NCBI GenBank assembly: GCA_937924525.1
Contig: CALDSU010000003.1
Location: 186,001-250,000 of the forward strand
Direction: 5' to 3'
Origin: an uncultured Bryobacteraceae bacterium
GTDB lineage: Bacteria > Acidobacteriota > Terriglobia > Bryobacterales > Bryobacteraceae
Length of the DNA stretch: 64,000 bases
Shown here piece after piece: positions 56,104 to 64,000 of the stretch. The position numbers and the translations under genes were made by a program. Under the pieces are notes generated by a model. The model made no database searches, had not been told where the DNA came from, and saw only the letters and a list, made by a program, of their open reading frames with translations. Position 1 is the stretch's first letter. Each line of letters begins with the position of its first letter.

Positions 56104-56120
56104 TGCAAGAAGGGTGCCAA
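56104..56120 (-). promoter_or_regulatory. Sigma-54 promoter of the flagellar operon
   Basis: On the minus strand the sequence is TTGGCACCCTTCTTGCA, matching the sigma-54 consensus TTGGCAC-N5-TTGC with GG and GC 12 bases apart. The predicted start is at 56093, two bases before the flgB GTG. Such promoters need an AAA+ activator. Confidence 0.8.
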
Positions 56121-56274
56121 GTTTCGAAGTCACCCTCCCGCCCGCTCTTTTCGGCTGAAACGGGCGAACCTTGAACCACCCTGCCTCCCGTCCCCAGCCA
56201 AAATCCTGACAGCGCCAAATTCTTGCCACCCCGTGGCTCCACCTGCACTCCCCAAAACCTGATACGTTGAACGC

Positions 56275-57063
56275 ATGTCTCTCATGCAAGACATCCAGGC
56301 GTTTCCGGTGCCCAAGAAGGCGGTCGCCATCTGGTGGCTGGGGCAGAACGGGTATATCTTCAAGACGCCGGAAGGAACTTTGCTGTCCACCGATTTATAC
56401 TTAACGAACGCTTGCAGCTTCATTTACCGCGATGCCGGACTTAATCTGGAGCGGCGGGTGCCGGTGCTGATCGAACCGGACGCGCTCGAAGTCGACGTCT
56501 TCACCTGCACCCACAACCACGCCGACCACACTGATCCGCAGACCATCCGGGGCCTGCGTCACAAGGACACCATGCAGTTCGTCGGCCCGCACCCCAGCTG
56601 CGAGGTGTTTCGCGCCGAGGGGGTCGAAACGGGACGCATTCAGCCCTCCTGGCCGCAGTGCGTTCTGGAATGGAAAGACGTAACCATTTACGGAACCTTC
56701 GCGTTGCCCACCGACGATACCGATTTGAACCACATGGGCTTCGTGTTCCAATTCGGAAACGGCCCCCGCGTTTACGTCACGGGCGACACCGACTACACCG
56801 AGCTATTGACTTCGGCGGGAAAGCACGAACCCGACCTGTTGATCACCTGCATCAACGGAGGGTTTAACAACCTGTCGCACTGGGAGGCGGCGCGGCTGGC
56901 CGGCCAGCTTAAACCGAAAGCGGCGATTCCGTGCCATTACGACATGTTTGCCGATAACGCTGTGGATCCGAAACAGTTCCGCGCGGCGCTCAAGATGCAG
57001 GCGCCGGGCGTGGTCTACCACGAAATGACGCACGGAGAGCCGCTCGTCTTTCCGGCGGATTGA
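56275..57063 (+). CDS. Metallo-beta-lactamase-fold hydrolase (UlaG-like)
   Basis: A 262-residue cytoplasmic metal-dependent hydrolase. The metal motif is TCTHNHADHTDP (H80, H82, D84, H85), with VTGDTDYTE and IPCHYDMFADN as later ligand motifs, the order of UlaG-like lactonases and the beta-lactamase superfamily. WWLGQNGYIFKTPEGT at the N-terminus is typical of the UlaG group. The substrate is probably a phosphorylated lactone, but this is inference. It is divergent from flgB and converges on the MEMO-AMMECR1 gene. A second ATG three codons downstream is possible. Confidence 0.82.
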   Translation: MSLMQDIQAFPVPKKAVAIWWLGQNGYIFKTPEGTLLSTDLYLTNACSFIYRDAGLNLERRVPVLIEPDALEVDVFTCTHNHADHTDPQTIRGLRHKDTMQFVGPHPSCEVFRAEGVETGRIQPSWPQCVLEWKDVTIYGTFALPTDDTDLNHMGFVFQFGNGPRVYVTGDTDYTELLTSAGKHEPDLLITCINGGFNNLSHWEAARLAGQLKPKAAIPCHYDMFADNAVDPKQFRAALKMQAPGVVYHEMTHGEPLVFPAD

Positions 57064-58518
57064 TCAGACCGGGCGCGATCGGCTCCCGAAGACGTCCGCG
57101 GTGAAGACGAACACATCGCTTTCGGGGGCGCGCCAAGCTTCCGGGTCCAGACCCGCCTTCCGGCAGCAGGCGCGGAGGAAGCCGGTGCGGTCAAGGCCGT
57201 GTTCGGCGGCCACCTGAGGCAACAGGATGCCGTAGCGCCGGCCCTGCCGGACCACCAAGCCATGGCGGCCGATCTCGATTTCCTCCACTTGCGCGACGCG
57301 TCTCAACCGGGAGAGAACGGAAATCTCGACCGACAGAAGCGGAAGTTCCTCCTCCCGAACCGGGGGGAAACGGTGGTCCCGGGAAGCGGCCGAGCTGGCC
57401 ATCTCCCGGACCGCCTCAGCGAGCGGACGCTCGGGCAAGATGCGGCCGACGCAGCCGCGCAACTCACCGAGGCAGGTTAAGGTAACGAAGACGCCGGCGC
57501 GCGGGGCAGGCGCCGGCGGAGCGTCCCGCGGGGGCGCGGGCGCGCCTCGCACGGTCGCTTCCACGCTTTGCCGCGCCAAGCGGAGCAGCGCCTGCCGCTC
57601 CTCATCCGTGAGGGGCGGAGGCGCGACCTCCGGGGCGGGCCCCGTGCGCGGCAGGAGCACCGCGCCGTAGCCGACGACGGAATCGCGGTCGCCGCCCGTG
57701 TCTCCCGAATTGGCGTAGCGCAGCACTCGCGCCTGCCGGACGCCCGCCGCTTCGGCGGCCATCAACAGCGCCACGATCGGGCCGGCGCCGCACGCCTCGT
57801 GCTGGGGCACGGTCAGGTAGTCGCACGCCTGCACCGCGGCGAGGGTCTCGGCGTCCAGCCGCCGCGCCTCTGCGTAGGGGTGGTAGTGGGACAGGTCGGA
57901 ACTGGCGACCAGCACCGTTTTCTCATCTCGTGCAAGCTGCGCGAGCCCGCGGGCGAGAGCGCGGCAGAGGGAGTAGTCGGCGGCGCCCAGGACCACCGGC
58001 AGCAACCGGAATTCGCCCAGCACGCGCTGGAGAAATGGCAATTGCACCTCGAGGGAATGCTCGCCCCGGCCCCCGGACCATTCGTGTCCGCGGCCGGAGA
58101 CGCGGATCACCGCATCGGAGCCGGCTAAGAGGGCACGCGCTGCGGCATCCACCGGGATGACGCCGAGCGGTGTCGCGTAACCATCGCCGGCGTAGACGGA
58201 GGCGAACGAAAAGGATTCGAAGTGGGAGGGGGCCAGCACCACGACGCGTTCAATCCCCTGGCCGCGCAAAGCGGCGTAAGCGTGCGCCGCCACGCCGCCG
58301 GAGTAGACATAGCCCGCATGCGGCGCGATCAGTCCGAGTACGCCGCCCGCGGGCCCTCCCGCCGCGGCGGCATCGCTCAGGAAGCCATCCACCATGGTGC
58401 TCAAGGCAACCGGGTCCTGCGGATAGAACGCGCCGGCCACGGCCGGCTGGCGAATCCGCCCCCCGACCGGGGAACCGGAGAGATTTGCGAAGAGCGACCG
58501 AATGTTATGGGGTTTCAT
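57064..58518 (-). CDS. MEMO1-AMMECR1 fusion (AmmeMemoRadiSam system proteins B and A)
   Basis: A 484-residue fusion. Residues about 20-290 are a MEMO/AmmB domain (FYPQDP, LIAPHAGYVYSGG, LAPSHFESF, SSDLSHYHPY, YANSGDTGG). Residues about 300-484 are an AMMECR1/AmmA domain with the family motif LGELRGCVGRI and MASSAASRDHRFPPV. In other genomes these occur next to a radical-SAM gene as an uncharacterised AmmeMemoRadiSam set; none is in the window. The function is unknown, with redox or nucleotide modification suggested. The gene ends one base from the UlaG-like gene, on the opposite strand. Confidence 0.88.
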   Translation of the reverse strand: MKPHNIRSLFANLSGSPVGGRIRQPAVAGAFYPQDPVALSTMVDGFLSDAAAAGGPAGGVLGLIAPHAGYVYSGGVAAHAYAALRGQGIERVVVLAPSHFESFSFASVYAGDGYATPLGVIPVDAAARALLAGSDAVIRVSGRGHEWSGGRGEHSLEVQLPFLQRVLGEFRLLPVVLGAADYSLCRALARGLAQLARDEKTVLVASSDLSHYHPYAEARRLDAETLAAVQACDYLTVPQHEACGAGPIVALLMAAEAAGVRQARVLRYANSGDTGGDRDSVVGYGAVLLPRTGPAPEVAPPPLTDEERQALLRLARQSVEATVRGAPAPPRDAPPAPAPRAGVFVTLTCLGELRGCVGRILPERPLAEAVREMASSAASRDHRFPPVREEELPLLSVEISVLSRLRRVAQVEEIEIGRHGLVVRQGRRYGILLPQVAAEHGLDRTGFLRACCRKAGLDPEAWRAPESDVFVFTADVFGSRSRPV

Positions 58519-58679
58519 AGCGGCAAACCCAACACCCGCGGGGCCGATCCGGCCCCATTCGCCGCGGCCTTTCGGGAGGCCGGGCGGAAGCCGGAACGTC
58601 CCCCCTCCTCCCTACCACAGCATGGCGCGGCCGGCGGAACAAGCGTGGCGCTCCCGATGGCGCCCGGCCCCCGCCGCGT

Positions 58680-58685
58680 TATAAG
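58680..58685 (+). promoter_or_regulatory. -10-like TATAAG for the oxidoreductase gene at 58697
   Basis: TATAAG ends 11 bases before the GTG start, the same spacing as at fabZ, so the transcript would have a leader of about 5 bases. No ribosome site is visible. The stretch 58519-58679 also holds the hairpin GGGGCC-GATCC-GGCCCC (58540-58556). Confidence 0.4.
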
Positions 58686-58696
58686 CTTCGTCTAAA

Positions 58697-59725
58697 GTGC
58701 CGACGTCGATCCGCGCCGCCATCCTCGCCGAGACCGAGTCCGCCCACGTGGAGAACTACGTTCGCGCCGCGGCGGCGGCCACCGGGGTCGAGCAGGTGGG
58801 CATGGTCGATCCGGCGGGCGCGTGGCTGGCGCTGGGGAATCAGCTCGCACCCGGCCGTTTCCACGGCTTTCGCTCGGTCCCGGACCTGCTGGCCCGAGGC
58901 CGGCCGGACCTGGCGATCGTCAGCTACGCCGCGGACCGGAGCCCGCCGGCCATTGCCGCCGCCCTGGAAGCCGGCTGCCACGTGCTGGCCGAGAAGCCCG
59001 CCTGCACGCGCCCGGCGGACTTCGCCAGACTGGCGCGCACCGCGGATTCCAAGCATCGCCACCTGCTGCTGGCCCTGGCCCACCGCGCTCACCCGCTGGT
59101 GCGGCAGGCGCGCGAACTGGTGCGGCAGGGCGCCATCGGCCGGCCCTACGCCGCGCACCTGCATTTCATCGCCGACCAGACCCGCCTGCGCGACCCTGCC
59201 TACGCCAGGTCGTGGTTTGCCTCGCGCGCGCGCGGCTTTGGCGGTTTCCTGGCTTGGTTGAGCATCCACTACCTTGACCTCCTCCAGTTCCTCACGAGCG
59301 GCCGCTACCGGGAGGCCAGCGCGATGATCCGCAACGCGAATCGCATGCCCTTCGACGTGGAGGATTCCGTCGCCGCGACCTTCGCTATGGCTGACGGCCT
59401 GGTCGCATCGCTGCACGGCGGCTACTACCTCGACCGCGGCTACCAGGCCGCCCTCCTGCTTTGGGGCAGCGGCGGCTGGCTACGCCTCGCCCTGCGCGGG
59501 GCCATGCGGCGGGTGCTCGAGTGGCGCCGCTACCAGGGGGAGGGACCAGCCGAATCCGCCGAGATGGAGGGTCCCGACGCGTACGCCCTGCTGGTGCAGG
59601 CGGAGGTGGACGCCATCGCGCGGAACGCGCCGCCGCCGGCCTCCTCCGGTGAATGCCTTCATCTGCTGGAAACGCTCGCGGCGGCCTATCGCGCCGCGGC
59701 GGAAGGAAAAACACAAAGGATCTGA
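58697..59725 (+). CDS. Gfo/Idh/MocA family oxidoreductase
   Basis: A 342-residue family member without an export signal. The nucleotide-binding fold at the N-terminus is divergent (IRAAILAETESAHVENYV, no clear G-x-G-x-x-G) but LAEKPACTRPADFARLA gives the family EKP motif near residue 100. SIHYLDLLQFLTSGRYREAS matches the sugar-binding domain. The weak glycine motif suggests altered cofactor binding. GTG start with a -10 box 11 bases upstream. The next gene is a Tat-type paralogue 6 bases downstream, so they may act together. Confidence 0.82.
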   Translation: MPTSIRAAILAETESAHVENYVRAAAAATGVEQVGMVDPAGAWLALGNQLAPGRFHGFRSVPDLLARGRPDLAIVSYAADRSPPAIAAALEAGCHVLAEKPACTRPADFARLARTADSKHRHLLLALAHRAHPLVRQARELVRQGAIGRPYAAHLHFIADQTRLRDPAYARSWFASRARGFGGFLAWLSIHYLDLLQFLTSGRYREASAMIRNANRMPFDVEDSVAATFAMADGLVASLHGGYYLDRGYQAALLLWGSGGWLRLALRGAMRRVLEWRRYQGEGPAESAEMEGPDAYALLVQAEVDAIARNAPPPASSGECLHLLETLAAAYRAAAEGKTQRI

Positions 59726-59731
59726 ACGAAC

Positions 59732-61006
59732 ATGGAAACTTCTTCCCAGACTCTCGGGCGGCGCTCCTTTCTGGGCGCGGCCGCGGCGTTCACCATCGTG
59801 AAGCCGCACCTGGTGCGCGGCTCGGCCCGCAATTCGGCCATCCGCTTCGGACTGCTGGGCTGCGGCGGGAGGGGCACCGGCGTGGCCGAGTCCTTCACTT
59901 CCACGACGCCGGCGCAGTATGTCGCGCTGGCCGATCTGTTCCAGGAGCAAACCGAGAAGACGCAGGCGCGGCTGAACAAGGCGGCCGAGCGTCACCAGAA
60001 GGCAGCCATCGGCAGCGGCATGCTGTTTCACGGACCGGACGCGCTGGAGCGCCTGGCCGCCGCCGGGCTGGATGTAATCCACATCGCCACCCCGCCTTAT
60101 TTCCACCCCGCACAACTGGAAGCCGCGGTGGCCGCAGGCAAACACGTGTACCTGGAAAAGCCCGTCGCGGTGGATGTGCCCGGCTGCCGGCGCGTGATCG
60201 CCGCCGGCCGGCGGGGCGAAGGGAAGGTGAGTATCGCGGTCGGCTTCCAGTTGCGGCACGCGACGCCTTACGTGCAACTGGTGGAGCGGGTCCATCGCGG
60301 GGACCTGGGCGCGCTCGTCTGCGGGTTGTGCAACTATTACGCCGGCGCCATTCCGCGGCCGCCGTTCCCCAGCGATTCTCCCCAGGCGCGCCGCCTAAAG
60401 AACTGGGTGCATGACCGCGTGCTCTCCGGGGACATCCTGGTGGAGCAGAACATCCACCTTATTGACGCGACCAACTGGGTGCTGCGCGGCCGTCCTGTGC
60501 AGGCGCAGGGGACCGGCGGCCGCGCGGGACGCGTGGACGCGGGCGACTGCTGGAGCCACTTCAACGTAAACTACACCTATCCGGGCGAGGTGCACGTGAC
60601 CCTGACCTCCACCCAGTTCATTCAGGGCGCGTGGGACGTGGCGATGAAATACTTTGGCGCGGGCGGCAACGCCGAGATGCGCTACGACGCGCCGGTGCGC
60701 ATCACCGGTCCGAATCAGTGGGAATTTCCCGGCCTGGGCAAGCCCGGCCAGATCTCCGACACGCAGGCCGCGGTGGCGGGGGCGTTCCAAGGCGCGCTGG
60801 ACGACGCCGACGCCCAGCGGCAGAAGCATTTCATCGAGAGCATCGCCAGCGGCCGCTACGTGAACGAAGCCGCGCGGGGCGCCGAGTCGACGCTCAGCGC
60901 GATTCTGGGCCGCCAAGCTGCTTATACGGGACGTCCGTGGACCTGGGACGAGCTGTTGCGACTGGAGGAGACGTGGGACGCCGGCATCGATTTGCGGCGC
61001 CTGTGA
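59732..61006 (+). CDS. Gfo/Idh/MocA family oxidoreductase, Tat-exported
   Basis: A 424-residue exported oxidoreductase-like protein. LGRRSFLGAAAAFTIVKPHL is a twin-arginine signal. The Rossmann motif is FGLLGCGGRGTGVAESF. The EKP motif is in YLEKPVAVDVPGCRR, and GDILVEQNIHLIDATNWVLR is the sugar-domain block. It belongs to the same Tat group as the gene at 6300. It follows the previous oxidoreductase by 6 bases and precedes an FG-GAP lipoprotein gene. Confidence 0.9.
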   Translation: METSSQTLGRRSFLGAAAAFTIVKPHLVRGSARNSAIRFGLLGCGGRGTGVAESFTSTTPAQYVALADLFQEQTEKTQARLNKAAERHQKAAIGSGMLFHGPDALERLAAAGLDVIHIATPPYFHPAQLEAAVAAGKHVYLEKPVAVDVPGCRRVIAAGRRGEGKVSIAVGFQLRHATPYVQLVERVHRGDLGALVCGLCNYYAGAIPRPPFPSDSPQARRLKNWVHDRVLSGDILVEQNIHLIDATNWVLRGRPVQAQGTGGRAGRVDAGDCWSHFNVNYTYPGEVHVTLTSTQFIQGAWDVAMKYFGAGGNAEMRYDAPVRITGPNQWEFPGLGKPGQISDTQAAVAGAFQGALDDADAQRQKHFIESIASGRYVNEAARGAESTLSAILGRQAAYTGRPWTWDELLRLEETWDAGIDLRRL

Positions 61007-61088
61007 GGCATCGCCGGCCGGGCCTCCGGACCAAGCGAAACGGAGGCGCCGGATATCCTTCCCGGTCCGGCGCGGCAGGGCATCTCTG

Positions 61089-62306
61089 ATGCGCAGTGCA
61101 GCCATCGGGTGCGTCGTCGCGGCGCTGAGCGCGGGCGGCTGCGGTCCGCGCGGGCCGCTCCCAGCGCCGGGCGCGTGGGCAATGCACACCATCGACCGCT
61201 CCTCCGCCGGCGCGGACGGAGTGCGCCTGACGGACGTCAACGGCGACGGACTCGCGGATATCGCGACCGCATGGGAGGAAGGCGGTCGCATTCGCGTGTA
61301 TCTGCACCCCGGTCCGCGGGCGGTGAAAGAACCTTGGCCCGCGGTGACGGTGGGGGAGGTGGAGTCCCCGGAAGACGCTGTGTTCGTGGATCTGGACGGC
61401 GATGGCGCGATGGACGTGGTGAGTTCCTGTGAGGGAGGCGAGCGCAAAGTCTATGTTCACTGGGCGCCTGGCGGGAGGGATGCGTATCGCGACACCAAGG
61501 CTTGGAAGACCGAACCTTTGCCCGCTTCCCTGGGGAGGATGCAGTGGATGTTCACCACCCCGATGCAGGTGGATGGCCGTCACGGCGTCGACTTGGTCTC
61601 CGGCGGCAAGAACGCGGGCGCGCAGGTCGGCTGGTTTGAAGCGCCGGCGGATGCCCGCGACCTGGCCAAATGGCGCTGGCATCCGGTCTACACTGCCGGG
61701 TGGATTATGTCGATCGAGGCCGTGGACATGGACGGCGACGGCGACCGGGACCTGCTGATCTCCGACCGCCGCGGAGCGCGCGCGGGCGTCAAATGGCTGG
61801 AGAACCCCGGCAAGGGGGAACAGCAAACGCGCGACTGGCCCGAGCACGCCATCGGCGCCGCCGGGCGGGAGGCGATGTTTCTCACCCTGGCAGACCTGGA
61901 CGGCGACGGTTTGGAGGACGTCATCGCGGCTGTGCGCGAGAAAGCGATCTGCTTTTTTCGGCGCACGAGCCGCGACGGGCGGCGGTGGGAGGAACATTGG
62001 ATCGAAGTGCCCGCCTCCGCCGGGACCGTCAAGAGCGTGGCCGCCGGCGACATCGACGGGAATGGCCGCATGGACCTCGTGTTCAGTTGCGAGCACGCCC
62101 GGGAGAAGGCGGGCGTGATGTGGTTGTCGTACCGGGATTCGCCCAGGGAACGGGTTTGGATGGCGCGCGACATCAGCGGCGCACCGGGAACCAAGTACGA
62201 CCTGGTCCGGCTGATCGACCTCGACGGGGACGGCGACCTGGACGTGCTCACCTGCGAGGAGGCGGAGAAGCTTGGCGTGATCTGGTACGACAATCCGCTG
62301 CGCTGA
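61089..62306 (+). CDS. FG-GAP/VCBS-repeat lipoprotein
   Basis: A 405-residue exported protein with the lipobox-like stretch LSAGGC (cysteine near residue 18) and a beta-propeller of FG-GAP-like repeats. Calcium-binding loops of the form D-x-D-G-D-G repeat: DVNGDGLADI, DLDGDGAMDV, DMDGDGDRDL, DLDGDGLEDV, DIDGNGRMDL and DLDGDGDLDV. These usually bind ligands or other proteins on the cell surface. The gene is likely in the operon of the preceding oxidoreductases. No enzymatic site is seen. Confidence 0.86.
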   Translation: MRSAAIGCVVAALSAGGCGPRGPLPAPGAWAMHTIDRSSAGADGVRLTDVNGDGLADIATAWEEGGRIRVYLHPGPRAVKEPWPAVTVGEVESPEDAVFVDLDGDGAMDVVSSCEGGERKVYVHWAPGGRDAYRDTKAWKTEPLPASLGRMQWMFTTPMQVDGRHGVDLVSGGKNAGAQVGWFEAPADARDLAKWRWHPVYTAGWIMSIEAVDMDGDGDRDLLISDRRGARAGVKWLENPGKGEQQTRDWPEHAIGAAGREAMFLTLADLDGDGLEDVIAAVREKAICFFRRTSRDGRRWEEHWIEVPASAGTVKSVAAGDIDGNGRMDLVFSCEHAREKAGVMWLSYRDSPRERVWMARDISGAPGTKYDLVRLIDLDGDGDLDVLTCEEAEKLGVIWYDNPLR

Positions 62307-62409
62307 GTTTTCATGCTTCCAGGCAACTTGCCCGCACAACGGCCCCGCTCCGCGCGGCATTGCTGGCATTGCTCAGGGGAATTGGGGCCGCGCTCCGCGG
62401 CGGGTGTGG

Positions 62410-62520
62410 GTTAGCGTGCGCCCATGGCGAACAGGTTTCTTTGTCCACGCCAATACGGCGTACTGTCCATGGCCAGCGCGTTAGCGTGCGCCGATGGCGA
62501 ACAGGTTTCTTTGTCCGCGC
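62410..62520. repeat. 41-bp direct repeat, 70-bp period, at the 3-prime end of the PQQ-propeller gene
   Basis: Bases 62410-62450 and 62480-62520 are identical at 39 of 41 positions. The second copy holds the last codons and stop of the PQQ-propeller gene, and the first repeats them downstream. Confidence 0.85.
62411..62479 (-). pseudogene. Remnant of a duplicated PQQ-propeller gene end
   Basis: On the minus strand this reads about 20 codons ending RGQRNLFAMGAR and a stop, nearly identical to RGQRNLFAIGAR at the true gene end. Upstream codons of the remnant have diverged. There is no start codon context; it is a fragment of a paralogue or of a tandem duplication. Confidence 0.6.
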
Positions 62521-63803
62521 AGGTACAGCACGCCGCCGGCGATGGCCGGGGAAGCCATCACGGATTCTCCCAGTTCGTTTTCGGCCACCGGCCGGAAATC
62601 CGGCCCCAGGCTGAGCACATACGTTCTGCCGTCCTCGTTGGTAAGGTACAGGTGGTTCCCGGCCGCCACCGGAGAGCTGGTGAAACCGGTCCGGCCGTCG
62701 CCGAGACGCTGCTGGTAAATCCGCTTCCCCGTTTCGACTTCAAAGACCGACAGGACGCCGTTGTCAAAACAGAAATAAGCGAGTCCGTGGTGAGCGAGGG
62801 GCGTCTGCATGTAGTTGCCCGCGCGCGCATGCTGCCAGGCGATGGCCTGGCTCTGGCCGCCGAGGGCGCCCGCCGCGTGGGTGCGCACCGCGTAGATCGG
62901 CCGGCCGGGACCGTGCGCGCTGGTCAACAGGACCAGCTCGCCCGCCACAATGGGCGTAGGAACGGGGATATCGCCGCCGCCACGCATCCGCCAGAGTTCG
63001 CGGCCGGTAGAGAGATCGTAGCCTCCCATGTGTTTCCAGCCGTTGACCACGACCTGCTCGCGCGGTCCGCCGGGAGCGGCGTAAGGCGCCACCGTGGGGG
63101 TGGACCAGGTGGGTACGTCGTTTCGCGGCGTCTTCCAGATCTGCTGGCCGGAGGCGGCGTCGTAGGCGGCGAGAAAGGAATCCCGCTGCACATCCGCCTG
63201 GATGATCACTTTGCCGTCATGAAGCACAGGCGAACTGGCAAAACCCCACTGAGCGGATGGAACCTGGAAAAAGCCTGCGTCCAGCGGGCCGAGGTCTCTC
63301 TCCCAAAGCAGTCTGCCGGTGAAGTCGAAGGCGTACAGGCCCTCTGCTCCGAAAAAAGCGATCAGCCGCCGTCCGTCGGTGGCGGGCGTGGGATTGGCGT
63401 GCGTGGCCTTAGGGTGGCGCTTGAAGCGAGGCGGCCGTTTGACGGCCGTGCGCTCCCAGAGAATCGCCCCGGTTTTTCGATCGAGGCAAAAGACCTTGAA
63501 CGCCTGCGCGCCCTCCGCTTCGACGGAGCGGATGTCGCCGTAGAGGCCCAGTTTCAGCCCGGGGTCGCCTTTCTCTGGCGCCGCAGAGGTGACGAAAAGG
63601 CGATCGCCCCACACGATCGGGCTGGAGTGCCCAAGCCCGGGGATTTCGCGACGCCACAAGATGTTGCGGTTCTGCCCCCCATTCCACTCCACCGCGACGG
63701 GCTGAGCGGCCACGCCGGAAGCCCGCGGGCCCCGGAACTGCGGCCACTCCGCCCCGGGCGCCGCGGACGCGAGGAGGAGCAAGGGCCACGCCACGCGTTT
63801 CAT
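62481..63803 (-). CDS. Secreted PQQ-binding-like beta-propeller protein
   Basis: A 440-residue exported beta-propeller of PQQ-like repeats with W-x-x-G-type blades (ILWRREIPGLGHSSPIVWGD, LLWERDLGPLDAGFFQVP, LWRMRGGGDIPVPTPIV, VLSVFEVETGKRIYQQR). The signal peptide is MKRVAWPLLLLASAAPGAEW. ATG at 63803 is chosen for this signal; the frame is open 46 codons further upstream but that part looks like non-coding Arg-rich sequence. Family members are often binding scaffolds or lack catalytic residues, and the quinone site is not evident. The gene end is duplicated (62410-62520). Confidence 0.85.
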   Translation of the reverse strand: MKRVAWPLLLLASAAPGAEWPQFRGPRASGVAAQPVAVEWNGGQNRNILWRREIPGLGHSSPIVWGDRLFVTSAAPEKGDPGLKLGLYGDIRSVEAEGAQAFKVFCLDRKTGAILWERTAVKRPPRFKRHPKATHANPTPATDGRRLIAFFGAEGLYAFDFTGRLLWERDLGPLDAGFFQVPSAQWGFASSPVLHDGKVIIQADVQRDSFLAAYDAASGQQIWKTPRNDVPTWSTPTVAPYAAPGGPREQVVVNGWKHMGGYDLSTGRELWRMRGGGDIPVPTPIVAGELVLLTSAHGPGRPIYAVRTHAAGALGGQSQAIAWQHARAGNYMQTPLAHHGLAYFCFDNGVLSVFEVETGKRIYQQRLGDGRTGFTSSPVAAGNHLYLTNEDGRTYVLSLGPDFRPVAENELGESVMASPAIAGGVLYLRGQRNLFAIGAR

Positions 63804-63876
63804 GGACCCAATTGTATGACGCGCGTCCGCTCGAAACACCCCTTTCACTCCGCGGGGCGAAAAGCCGAACCGTGGG

Positions 63877-64000
63877 CTAGGGCGCCGCCGCGGGGACCCG
63901 CTTGACCTGCGGGCGGGTGCGCGCAAACTTTTCCCCTGCACGGCGGCGGGCGGTTTCGCTGATTTCGATGCGGTTATCCACCGCCCGGGCGCCGGCGGCT
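63877..64000 (-). CDS. C-terminal end of a BON-like domain protein (5-prime end outside window)
   Basis: The minus strand is open from the window edge to TAG at 63877-63879, giving about 40 residues that include GARAVDNRIEISETARRR. V-x-N-x-I-E-I/V resembles the end of a BON domain, an exported lipid-binding or adhesion module. The rest is a Lys/Arg-rich tail ending KRVPAAAP. With so little sequence the call is tentative. Confidence 0.45.
   Translation of the reverse strand, partial: AAGARAVDNRIEISETARRRAGEKFARTRPQVKRVPAAAP

Overview
This is a chromosomal stretch of a high-GC, Gram-negative bacterium. The best match is an Acidobacteriota member of the Solibacter/Bryobacter type. The indicators are a 1150-residue Oar-like TonB-dependent receptor with an N-terminal carboxypeptidase-regulatory domain, many Tat-exported Gfo/Idh/MocA oxidoreductases, an orphan DUF1501 protein, a PadR plus permease-prefix pair, PQQ-propeller and FG-GAP secreted proteins, and a full lipid A gene set. 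The assignment is inferred from gene content only. There is no rRNA, CRISPR array, integrase or recognisable insertion sequence. One tRNA, tRNA-Gln(CUG), is present.

Layout. Positions 1-3629 hold the end of a DinG-type helicase, queD, and a stress locus of two divergent Hsp20 genes plus a J-domain protein. Positions 3648-7457 hold a DUF1501 protein, ferrochelatase and a Tat-exported oxidoreductase. Positions 7518-13155 hold a complete RND efflux operon (adaptor, pump, TolC). Positions 13303-21309 hold two sugar isomerase-like proteins and a tightly overlapping operon of isomerase, M14 peptidase, two leucine-rich-repeat proteins, folK and an unknown gene. Positions 21328-25963 hold a 43-residue small protein, a secreted HExxH metallopeptidase, tRNA-Gln, ribosomal protein S1, an HU/IHF protein and a HIT hydrolase. 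Positions 25991-34239 hold secreted enzymes, a PadR-regulated membrane protein, a ceramidase-LamG fusion, a phosphotriesterase-like protein and a solo TrpB2. The TonB-dependent receptor (34589-38041) and an M20 peptidase follow.

The envelope and motility part starts at 39652 with fabZ-lpxA-lpxI, a GnnA-like oxidoreductase and a TonB-like protein. Next come a degenerate NtrC-type regulator and a FliA/WhiG sigma factor. Then lpxD with a MobB-like P-loop gene, and a second lpxA. The flagellar operon flgB-flgC-fliE-fliF-fliG-fliH-fliI-fliJ runs on the minus strand from 56091 to 49700, behind a consensus-like sigma-54 promoter that lies almost on the flgB start codon. The window ends with a metallo-beta-lactamase-fold hydrolase, a MEMO-AMMECR1 fusion, two more oxidoreductases, an FG-GAP lipoprotein, a PQQ-propeller protein with a duplicated 3-prime end, and the tail of a BON-like protein.

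The points most worth following up are the NtrC-like protein, which has lost the GAFTGA loop, the Walker B glutamate and the receiver aspartate but sits next to the flagellar sigma gene; the sigma-54 promoter with a predicted 2-nt leader at flgB; the two lpxA paralogues with a GnnA-like gene and no gnnB; the coupled peptidase-LRR-LRR-folK operon; and several short DNA duplications and an inverted-repeat element. I saw no self-evident new defence or mobile system.
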